This document shows positions 1 to 5,187 of a DNA stretch of 10,785 nucleotides, piece by piece. The notes under the pieces were generated by a model, which worked only from the letters and a program-made list of their open reading frames with translations, made no database searches and was not told where the DNA came from. The translations under genes and the position numbers were made by a program. The DNA is from Cytophagales bacterium (GTDB lineage Bacteria; Bacteroidota; Bacteroidia; Cytophagales; Cyclobacteriaceae): the NCBI GenBank assembly GCA_003504855.1, contig DNZD01000158.1, positions 1 to 10,785 of the forward strand, given 5' to 3'. Each line of letters opens with the position of its first letter. Within the stretch, counting starts at the first letter, position 1.

Positions 1-75
1 CTCTGGTATGGAGCCGGGCTGTTTCGAGCACCCAAGCCACATCAGCATCAACAGCAGACAAAAAATACGAGCCAT
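1..75 (-). CDS. N-terminus of a small lipoprotein (partial, cut by window edge)
   Basis: Reading the minus strand from the ATG at 75 gives 25 open codons up to the window edge. The product starts MARIFCLLLMLMWLGCSKQ. This is a typical type II (lipoprotein) signal peptide: a short basic start, a hydrophobic core, and a lipobox W-L-G-C with the lipidated Cys at residue 16. Ser-Lys follows the Cys, so there is no Asp at +2, and outer-membrane sorting is more likely than inner-membrane retention. The start lies only two bases beyond the stop of the upstream lipoprotein gene (78-503), so the two are probably co-transcribed. The mature part is outside the window, so nothing can be said about function. 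An artefactual frame is possible but unlikely given the clean lipobox and the spacing. Confidence 0.72.
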   Translation of the reverse strand, partial: MARIFCLLLMLMWLGCSKQPGSIPE

Positions 76-77
76 GG

Positions 78-503
78 TTATTTGTTTACAGGTTGCGCAC
101 GCACAAGCACCGGTACCTGCACCATCTGGGCAGCCGGATTGTCATCAGAAAGTTCGATGCGATAGGTGATATTAAATGTCTTGCCCTGGACATCGGATCG
201 GGCCTTGATGACAGGAAAAGGAGTTCCGGGATTTTCTTCGCTGGTACAAAACATGGATCGATCAACTGTGTCTTCCATCCTCGCGATCCACACCTCCTCA
301 CCCCGGGCGTCCGTAAATACCAGGGAGACATTGCCTTCGACGGCGTTGACATCTTTGAAGGTTACCTCCCGGGTGATGAGATTATCTCCGGCGGGTGCTT
401 CCTGCCGGATCGTATCGGCAACAGCCTCCTGTGTAGTGGCGGGCGGGTTGCATGCGGCCATGCAGGCGATGGCTAAAGTGCAGGTGAAAATCCGGCAGAT
501 CAT
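78..503 (-). CDS. Small lipoprotein of unknown function
   Basis: 141 residues. The N-terminus (MICRIFTCTLAIACMAAC) is a lipoprotein signal peptide with lipobox M-A-A-C and lipidated Cys18. Asn follows the Cys, and then a Thr/Ala/Gln/Glu-rich linker of about 20 residues, so the mature protein is probably anchored in the outer membrane facing the periplasm. The rest (about 42-141) looks like a small beta-rich domain, with alternating patches such as REVTFKDV, NVSLVFTD and NITYRIELSDD. A single Cys (Cys86, in MFCTSEE) lies in it. I recognise no catalytic motif and no family. It is the first gene of an apparent two-lipoprotein operon. A good Bacteroidota -7 box lies about 20 bases upstream of the ATG at 503, which supports this start. 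Confidence 0.8.
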   Translation of the reverse strand: MICRIFTCTLAIACMAACNPPATTQEAVADTIRQEAPAGDNLITREVTFKDVNAVEGNVSLVFTDARGEEVWIARMEDTVDRSMFCTSEENPGTPFPVIKARSDVQGKTFNITYRIELSDDNPAAQMVQVPVLVRAQPVNK

Positions 504-523
504 AGGTGTACGGGAGGTTAATA

Positions 524-531
524 CAAAATTA
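524..531 (-). promoter_or_regulatory. Bacteroidota-type -7 promoter box for the lipoprotein operon
   Basis: On the minus strand this reads TAATTTTG, an exact match to the Bacteroidota primary sigma factor -7 consensus TAnnTTTG, about 20 bases upstream of the ATG at 503. No TTTG/TTG -33 element is seen at the expected distance. That stretch (about 550-556) falls inside the 20-base palindrome at 548-567. The assignment rests on the consensus match and position only. Confidence 0.5.
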
Positions 532-547
532 AGACGTTTTCGCTACC

Positions 548-567
548 GGCGCCTCCCGGGAGGCGCC
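548..567. repeat. Perfect 20-base GC-rich palindrome in a divergent intergenic region
   Basis: GGCGCCTCCCGGGAGGCGCC is its own reverse complement over all 20 bases, with no spacer. It lies between two divergent genes and about 16 bases upstream of the -7 box for the lipoprotein operon, so it covers the place where a -33 element would be. It has no T-tract, is not downstream of any gene end, and so does not look like a terminator. It may be a dimeric-repressor operator, a REP-like extragenic palindrome, or a protein-binding or architectural site. It contains SmaI- and NarI-type hexamers (CCCGGG, GGCGCC twice), so a restriction- or methylation-related role is also conceivable. Confidence 0.6.
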
Positions 568-674
568 TACAAATGGTATACTTCAATGATTCCCGATATT
601 TTAGGGAGTACTAAAGGTCTCGTCAGATACCGTTGCCAAACCGTACTTTTACAAAAACACCTTAAAGATTCGCC

Positions 675-1802
675 ATGGACCATAGTTTTGAAACCATCAG
701 CGCGCAGGCAGGACATGTGCCGGGCAGCTCTCCGGACGTTACCTCGGCGATTCACCTCTCCACCACCTTCCACTACCCTCCCACCGGTGAGGCGCCCACA
801 GGATTTACCTACAGTCGCGAAAGCAACCCCACCCGCAAACAAGTGGAACTTACACTCGCGCAACTGGAGCATGGCGCCGATGCAGCCGCTTTCGCCAGCG
901 GTAGTGCCGCCGCACAGGCGGTGTTCTTCAGCCTCAAACCCGGCGACCACGTCATCGCCAACATCGATGTTTATTCCGGTGTGCGGTCCATGCTCAAAAA
1001 TCTCTTTATGCCCTGGGGACTCGAAGTCACTTTCGCAGACCTCACCCGCATTGAAAATCTGCATGCTGCCCTGAAGCCCAACACCCGCCTGGTATGGTCA
1101 GAGTCTCCTACCAACCCACAACTGAATATCATCGACCTCGCTGCGATCATCGCAGTGTGCAAACCGCTGGGCATCCGCACAGCTATTGACAACACCTTCG
1201 CTACACCGGCTTTGCAAAATCCGTTGTTGCTCGGAGCCGACATGGTCATGCACAGCACTACGAAATTCCTCGCAGGGCACAGTGACCTTACCGGTGGCGC
1301 ATTAATCACCCGCGAGAAAAATGAATGGTGGGAACGGATTCGTTTCATTCAACACATTGGCGGGGCCGTACCGAGTCCGTTTGACTGCTGGCTGCTCCTC
1401 CGTGGCATCCGGTCACTGGCACCGCGCATGAAACAGCACGTGGAGAATGCCAAAGCGATAGCCGCATTCCTGAGCAGTCATCCTGCGGTGGAGCGCGTGT
1501 TGTACCCCGGACTGGCTTCACATCCGGGCCATGCCATTGCATCCCGTCAGATGAAAGCACCTGGTGCCATCGTATCGTTTCTGGTGAAGGGTGATAAAAG
1601 TAAAGCCGTGCATGTGGCCGGACGTGTGAAAGTGTTCACCAACGCCACCAGTCTGGGTGGGACGGAAAGTCTGCTGGAACACAGAAAGTCAGTTGAGGGC
1701 CCCGACTCACCCACACCTGACAACCTGATCCGGCTTAGCGTCGGTCTGGAGGATGTGAATGACTTGATCCGGGATTTGGATCAGGCGTTGAGGGCGAGCT
1801 AG
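675..1802 (+). CDS. PLP-dependent trans-sulfuration enzyme (cystathionine gamma-synthase/lyase family)
   Basis: 375 residues, the usual length of the Cys/Met-metabolism PLP enzyme family (aspartate aminotransferase fold type I, cytosolic homotetramers). Family hallmarks in order: YSRESNPT (46-53), whose Tyr and Arg bind the PLP phosphate of the neighbouring subunit; the SGSAA loop (75-79); Tyr100, which stacks on PLP; Asp172 in AIDNTFATP, which contacts the PLP ring nitrogen; STTKFLAGHSD with the Schiff-base Lys197; SLGGTESL (326-333); and Arg353 in RLSVGLED, which binds the substrate carboxylate. The position of the Cys diagnostic of methionine gamma-lyase is not Cys here (DVYSGVRSM), so methionine gamma-lyase is unlikely. 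Whether it makes cystathionine (gamma-synthase) or cleaves it (gamma-lyase) cannot be settled from motifs. It appears monocistronic. The ATG at 675 is the only reasonable start and has no strong Shine-Dalgarno, as is common in Bacteroidota. Confidence 0.93.
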   Translation: MDHSFETISAQAGHVPGSSPDVTSAIHLSTTFHYPPTGEAPTGFTYSRESNPTRKQVELTLAQLEHGADAAAFASGSAAAQAVFFSLKPGDHVIANIDVYSGVRSMLKNLFMPWGLEVTFADLTRIENLHAALKPNTRLVWSESPTNPQLNIIDLAAIIAVCKPLGIRTAIDNTFATPALQNPLLLGADMVMHSTTKFLAGHSDLTGGALITREKNEWWERIRFIQHIGGAVPSPFDCWLLLRGIRSLAPRMKQHVENAKAIAAFLSSHPAVERVLYPGLASHPGHAIASRQMKAPGAIVSFLVKGDKSKAVHVAGRVKVFTNATSLGGTESLLEHRKSVEGPDSPTPDNLIRLSVGLEDVNDLIRDLDQALRAS

Positions 1803-1815
1803 CCCAACTCGAATC

Positions 1816-1831
1816 AGCCTTTTTTAAGGCT
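1816..1831 (+). terminator. Small hairpin just after the trans-sulfuration gene, weak terminator candidate
   Basis: AGCCTT-TTTT-AAGGCT forms a perfect six-base-pair stem with a four-T loop, 14 bases after the stop at 1802. The T run lies in the loop and no T-tract follows the stem, so it is a poor intrinsic terminator. The right half (AAGGCT) is also the outer end of the long inverted repeat in front of the HTH gene, so the hairpin may be incidental to that structure. Confidence 0.25.
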
Positions 1832-1905
1832 ATATCCTGAAAATCACCTTGCATATATCAGGTTATATACTGATATTTACATAGTATTTATCAGGTCATA
1901 GCCTT
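1826..1905. promoter_or_regulatory. Operator-like nested inverted repeats upstream of the HTH/Fic pair
   Basis: The outer repeat arms are AAGGCTATATCCTGA (1826-1840) and TCAGGTCATAGCCTT (1891-1905). They are reverse complements at 13 of 15 positions, and the right arm abuts the ATG at 1906. Nested inside is ATATCAG-8nt-CTGATAT (1855-1876). A half-site of the form TCAGnnnATA occurs four times: TCAGGATATA (1840 to 1831, minus), TCAGGTTATA (1858-1867, plus), TCAGTATATA (1873 to 1864, minus) and TCAGGTCATA (1891-1900, plus). A sigma70-like pair, TTGCAT (1849-1854) and GATATT (1872-1877) with a 17-base spacer, overlaps these sites, but I rate that promoter call low. The natural reading is autorepression by the HTH protein encoded immediately downstream, as in many XRE-containing toxin-antitoxin-like pairs. 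That is inference; the repeats are directly visible. Confidence 0.6.
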
Positions 1906-2361
1906 ATGAAAAACGCAAAAAAGCTTCAAATCCATCAATTGGAAGAGAAATTGATGGGACTCACCAATATTCCTGACCCACCAACCAAGGGTTGGATTCA
2001 TGCCATTCGTACCACATTGGGAATATCGTTCCGCCAAATAGGTGAACGCCTCAAAATTACGGCTCAAAGTGTACAGGAGATGGAAGGGCGCGAGGCAAAT
2101 GGCACCATAACACTGAAGACCTTACGCGAAGTAGCACAGGCGCTGGAAATGAAATTGGTTTACGGTTTTGTGCCGAAGGGCAATTCCTTAGAAAGCCTGT
2201 TGGAACAGCAGGCACTTGCAGTTGCCCGAAAAATCGTGCTGCGGACTGACAACACGATGAAACTGGAAGATCAAAGGGTAAGCAAAGAAAGAATTGAAAA
2301 GGCAGTGCGTGAACTTGCTGATGAACTAAAAAGTGAAATGCCACGCTACTTATGGGATTAG
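1906..2361 (+). CDS. Mobile mystery protein A, XRE-type HTH regulator
   Basis: 151 residues, normal for the 'mobile mystery protein A' family (TIGR02612), which is always paired with the Fic-type protein B and is often found on plasmids or in mobile contexts. An N-terminal helical stretch (1-28) is followed by the signature GWIHAIRTTLGISFRQIGER (29-48) and a helix-turn-helix core (about 31-85: IGERLKITAQSVQEMEGRE, then TITLKTLREVAQAL). The closing LVYGFVPK (84-91) is also typical. A charged C-terminal helix (about 95-145) could contact the partner. It presumably binds DNA, and the repeats immediately upstream are the obvious target. By analogy with HTH antitoxins it may also restrain the Fic protein, but this is not shown by the sequence. 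Its last ten bases overlap the start of the Fic gene (ATGGGATTAG), implying translational coupling. Base composition is visibly more A/T-rich than the trans-sulfuration gene, consistent with acquisition by transfer. Confidence 0.88.
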   Translation: MKNAKKLQIHQLEEKLMGLTNIPDPPTKGWIHAIRTTLGISFRQIGERLKITAQSVQEMEGREANGTITLKTLREVAQALEMKLVYGFVPKGNSLESLLEQQALAVARKIVLRTDNTMKLEDQRVSKERIEKAVRELADELKSEMPRYLWD

Positions 2362-2945
2362 ATCTTGAATTCGTTGACGGACAAACTCCCCTGGAAGAAG
2401 AAGAAAAGGAGGGTTTACTTATCTCCACCGTCACAACTCGTGGAGAGTTGGATGAATTTGAACAATACAATATTGAAAAAGCCATACAATGGACGGTGAC
2501 GCACAGGTTCAACAAAGAAGAAATACTCACCGAAACATTTATCAGAAAGGTTCATAAAAAAATGTACGAAGAGGTCTGGGCCTGGGCAGGTGAATTCAGA
2601 AAGACCAACAAGAACCTTGGCGTCGACCGAAACCAGATACCCATTCAGTTAAAGTCACTGCTTGAAGATTGCCGCTATTGGATTGACCACGGTACTTACG
2701 ATCCTGACGAAACCGCTATTCGATTCAAACACCGCCTTGTCTCCATTCACTGCTTCTCGAATGGCAACGGGAGGCACTCCCGACTGATGGCTGACCTGGT
2801 CGTGAGCAAGATTTTCAAGCTCCCGGTTTTTTCCTGGGGCGCTAAAGATAATAGTACACAAAATGCCAGGAAGCACTATCTCCAGGCGATAAGAACCGCT
2901 GACCAAAATGATATAGCCCCCTTGGTGAAGTTCGCAAGGCAATAG
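2352..2945 (+). CDS. Mobile mystery protein B, Fic-domain protein (putative nucleotidyl/AMP transferase)
   Basis: 197 residues, typical of 'mobile mystery protein B' (TIGR02613), a branch of the Fic/DOC superfamily, whose members transfer AMP or other phosphate-containing groups to protein side chains. Visible elements: an N-terminal segment with ELDEFEQYNI (32-41); WAWAGEFRKT (76-85), the conserved Fic helix preceding the active site; FKHRLVSIH; and the Fic loop H133-C-F-S-N137-G-N139-G-R141-H-S-R144. The catalytic His and phosphate-binding GNGRxxR are intact. The acidic residue that normally binds Mg2+ (D/E in HxFx[D/E]GN) is Asn137; from memory Asn is usual in this branch. T28-xxx-E32 resembles the inhibitory [S/T]xxxE[G/N] motif but ends in Leu. 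No signal peptide or TM segment is seen, so it should be cytoplasmic. Translation is coupled to the HTH gene by a ten-base overlap. Target and toxicity are unknown. Confidence 0.88.
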   Translation: MGLDLEFVDGQTPLEEEEKEGLLISTVTTRGELDEFEQYNIEKAIQWTVTHRFNKEEILTETFIRKVHKKMYEEVWAWAGEFRKTNKNLGVDRNQIPIQLKSLLEDCRYWIDHGTYDPDETAIRFKHRLVSIHCFSNGNGRHSRLMADLVVSKIFKLPVFSWGAKDNSTQNARKHYLQAIRTADQNDIAPLVKFARQ

Positions 2946-2968
2946 ACCGGGGTACCTAAATAATTTAC

Positions 2969-3145
2969 TTACTCGAGCAGGATGTCAAGTTCTTTCGAGC
3001 CCTTGAAGACACTCATCTTATAAATATATCCGGGCTTCGCACGCATCAGGCGAAGCATCTTCAACCGCTTGGGTGTAACGAATATCCGCTGTAGTGTATA
3101 GGTGATCGAACTAACCTCCCTTATACTTACTAGTACCCCACCCGA
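2969..3145 (-). pseudogene. Possible decayed reading frame (58 codons) between two convergent genes
   Basis: The 184-base gap between the Fic gene and the glycosyltransferase gene holds an open minus-strand frame of 58 codons that overlaps the last codons of the glycosyltransferase in a different frame. The C-terminal part reads PGYIYKMSVFKGSKELDILLE followed by TAA. The first in-frame ATG (3058) would leave only 29 residues. The composition is protein-like (alternating hydrophobic and basic residues) but I cannot assign a family, and no ribosome-binding site supports translation. It may be the tail of a gene destroyed when the HTH/Fic cassette arrived, or chance. Otherwise the gap shows no terminator or RNA. 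Confidence 0.2.
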
Positions 3146-4089
3146 TCAATCACCAGATAATCTTTTTTGGAAATACTTTGGCGTGCAATCAACTCGGCCA
3201 GAAAACCGGTGAGGAATAGTTGCGTACCCAGTATCACCGCCACCAGGGCGAGATAAAATATTGGTTGCTCGGCAACATCCCGCTTCAGCGGAATCTTGCT
3301 GATGAACACGGAGTCCACCTTGTCCCACAGGATCTTCACGGTAAAGAAGAAACCCAACAGAAAAGAGAGAAAGCCCCAGAACCCAAAGAAGTGCATGGGG
3401 CGTTTGGCGAAGCGGCCAATGAATGTAATCGACAACAAATCGAGAAAGCCGCGCATGAAGCGCTCCCATCCAAACTTCGTCTGTCCGTACTTCCGCTCCC
3501 GGTGTTCCACTACTTTTTCACCGATGCGGGTAAAGCCCGCCCATTTGGCCAGCACCGGAATGTAACGGTGCATCTCCCCATATACGGTGATGTTTTTCAC
3601 CACCACATTTTGATAGGCCTTTAGTCCGCAGTTGAAATCATGCAGCTCGATGCCGGAGATTTTGCGGGTAACCAGGTTAAAGAATTTGGAAGGAACGGTC
3701 TTCGAGATCGGGTCATGGCGCTTCTTCTTCCATCCCGACACGAGGTTAAATCCACCTTCTTTGATCAGCGTGAACAACGCCGGAATCTCTTCCGGGCTGT
3801 CCTGCAGATCTGCGTCCATGGTAATCACCACGTCGCCCTGCGCCGCTTTGAAGCCGGTATGCAGTGCGGCCGACTTACCAAAGTTGCGATTGAACTTGAT
3901 GCCTTTGATCGCCGGGTCGTTTGCGCCGATGGCGCGAATCTGCTCCCAGGTGCCGTCGGTACTCCCGTCGTCAATGAAGATCACCTCGTATGAGAAGCGA
4001 TGTTCGCTCATCACACGGGTGATCCACTGACACAATTCAGGTAAGGACTCAGATTCGTCCTTGGCAGGAATAACAATCGAAATGTCCAT
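3130..4089 (-). CDS. GT2 family glycosyltransferase, polyprenyl-phosphate (DPM1/GtrB/ArnC-like) type
   Basis: 319 residues, typical of the family. N-terminal GT-A domain (1 to about 225): IVIPAKDESESLPEL (nucleotide-sugar strand and loop), FIDDGSTDGT (39-47, nucleotide-binding Asp pair), MDADLQDSPEE (91-101, metal-binding DxD region), and H196-R-E-R199-K-Y-G-Q-T-K205, the HRxRxxGxTK acceptor-side motif. Two TM helices follow (about 233-255 and 275-300). Such enzymes move a sugar from a nucleotide donor to undecaprenyl (or dolichyl) phosphate at the inner leaflet of the membrane, supplying lipid-linked sugars for cell-envelope glycan modification. The exact sugar cannot be read from sequence. 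It is the last gene of the five-gene minus-strand operon, starting one base after the stop of the DUF4199 gene upstream. No terminator is visible after its TAG. Confidence 0.92.
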   Translation of the reverse strand: MDISIVIPAKDESESLPELCQWITRVMSEHRFSYEVIFIDDGSTDGTWEQIRAIGANDPAIKGIKFNRNFGKSAALHTGFKAAQGDVVITMDADLQDSPEEIPALFTLIKEGGFNLVSGWKKKRHDPISKTVPSKFFNLVTRKISGIELHDFNCGLKAYQNVVVKNITVYGEMHRYIPVLAKWAGFTRIGEKVVEHRERKYGQTKFGWERFMRGFLDLLSITFIGRFAKRPMHFFGFWGFLSFLLGFFFTVKILWDKVDSVFISKIPLKRDVAEQPIFYLALVAVILGTQLFLTGFLAELIARQSISKKDYLVIDRVGY

Positions 4090-4090
4090 C

Positions 4091-4642
4091 CTAAAGATCT
4101 ACCGGCTCGGTCTTACGAACGATGAGGGAGGTAATAGAAATAATAATTGCGTTGATGATCAAGCCAATAAAGAAGCCTTTGATCTGACCCATGACGGTGA
4201 AATTCCCTGCAGCGCTTTCTTCTGCCTTTGCCATGGCATCATCAATGGCATCTGCCGGCGTTCCGAAGGATTCCATCATAGCCCTGGTATTTTCCATGGA
4301 TGCATCCAACAACTTCTGGGGAAGGTCCGGGTCGATTACGTGGTATAACAACATATTGAATACTGTTCCCAATGCCATGCCGGTCACCACCATGATAAAG
4401 CCATGCTGAAACGCCTTCCCGTAAGAAATATACCGGCCATTCTGGTTGCGGTATTCAATGCCAGCGTAGATGACAGCTGCAATATAGCCGACCATCAGGA
4501 ATAGAGCGAACTTCAATTGCACCATCAAGGTGAGATCAATGGCATAGAGGGCCCCATAAATCACAATCGAGGCTCCACCTACGATCAGGCCCCATTTTGC
4601 TGCATGAGCCATCAGGGTCGGTTGTTCATTTGTTTCTTCCAT
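4091..4642 (-). CDS. DUF4199 integral membrane protein (first of two tandem paralogues by coordinate)
   Basis: 183 residues with the DUF4199 pattern: a short cytoplasmic N-terminus, TM1 (about 17-38), TM2 (41-61), the conserved polar segment IEYRNQNGRYISYGKAFQHG (62-81), TM3 (82-103), an acidic helical loop of about 50 residues (104-152, with several Met and Glu), and TM4 (155-176). DUF4199 is found mainly in Bacteroidota, with no established function. It shares topology and the position of the long TM3-TM4 loop with the next gene (4648-5187), so the two probably arose by duplication and could form a heteromer (inference). Five bases separate it from the upstream paralogue and one base from the glycosyltransferase downstream, so co-expression is near certain. 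Confidence 0.85.
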   Translation of the reverse strand: MEETNEQPTLMAHAAKWGLIVGGASIVIYGALYAIDLTLMVQLKFALFLMVGYIAAVIYAGIEYRNQNGRYISYGKAFQHGFIMVVTGMALGTVFNMLLYHVIDPDLPQKLLDASMENTRAMMESFGTPADAIDDAMAKAEESAAGNFTVMGQIKGFFIGLIINAIIISITSLIVRKTEPVDL

Positions 4643-4647
4643 GGAAA

Positions 4648-5187
4648 TCAGGGTTTTGGTTGTCGTCTTAAAATTACGGAGATAATAATGCTAATAAAAA
4701 AGCCTAGTTGGTAGGTTTGCCAGGCATAGAGACTGGCCAAATCTGTTCCTTTAGTTGCAGGCAACGCCGATAAATTACGATCAATTACTTCTTTTCCTAT
4801 TCTTTCCACGGTGTCGGCCGGCAGATTTCTGATCTGGGTTGTGAATTGCTCGATGTACTCGGTCACAAATCCAGGCTGCAGCCAGGCGAAAAGCGCAATA
4901 CCACCCGCTGAAAAGGCAGCAGTAATCGACAAAAACAACAAACAAGAGGCCATCCCCTGCCAAAAGTGCAATATGCCGTCCTGGTAGTAGTCACGAATCT
5001 CCTTCAGGCAGAAGAACAGCAAAACAGCAAAGGCAAATACGCGGAAGTCCAAAAAAGGATTCACCAGAAAGGGATGTTTGTGCATATAATACATCGACAC
5101 CACAATCGCCACGCACAACAAGGCGCTGATCAATCCATAGCGGACTGAAATCCTGAACAATGGAGAATCAAGAAATCGCTTAAGCAT
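4648..5187 (-). CDS. DUF4199-like integral membrane protein (second tandem paralogue)
   Basis: 179 residues with the same four-TM plan as its neighbour: TM1 about 12-34, TM2 46-63, a polar segment with LKEIRDYYQDGILHFWQGM (61-79) in the place of the neighbour's GRYISYGKAFQHG, TM3 78-103, a long loop 104-152, and TM4 155-174, ending in a basic tail (RRQPKP). The matching layout, rather than high identity, is the basis for calling it DUF4199. Its ATG overlaps the stop of the dihydroorotase homologue by eight bases (ATGCTTAA), showing translational coupling. No enzymatic motif is visible. A role as a membrane partner for the operon's glycosyltransferase or for BatA is possible but unproven. Confidence 0.78.
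   Translation of the reverse strand: MLKRFLDSPLFRISVRYGLISALLCVAIVVSMYYMHKHPFLVNPFLDFRVFAFAVLLFFCLKEIRDYYQDGILHFWQGMASCLLFLSITAAFSAGGIALFAWLQPGFVTEYIEQFTTQIRNLPADTVERIGKEVIDRNLSALPATKGTDLASLYAWQTYQLGFFISIIISVILRRQPKP

Noticed and set aside
628..651. TACCGTTG (628-635) or TACTTTTA (644-651) as the -7 box of the trans-sulfuration gene
   Set aside because: Each has one mismatch to TAnnTTTG and no matching -33 element, so neither can be preferred.
166..1074. Long open plus-strand frame (about 300 codons) across the lipoprotein gene and the start of the trans-sulfuration gene
   Set aside because: It overlaps two well-supported genes, has low-complexity Ser/Pro/Arg-rich translation, and shows no family motif; it is a shadow frame.
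2068..2090. Inhibitory Fic motif in the HTH protein (S55...E60-G61)
   Set aside because: The spacing is one residue too long for [S/T]xxxE[G/N], and this stretch is part of the helix-turn-helix, where the Glu is explained by the fold.
1807..2976. ACTCGA at 1807-1812 and 2971-2976 as direct repeats flanking the HTH/Fic cassette
   Set aside because: Six bases is within chance expectation over this distance, and the surrounding bases do not extend the match convincingly.
2949..3139. GGGGTAC (2949-2955) and its reverse complement (3133-3139) as ends of an inserted element
   Set aside because: Only seven bases match, they flank non-coding sequence rather than the HTH/Fic pair, and no target-site duplication was found.
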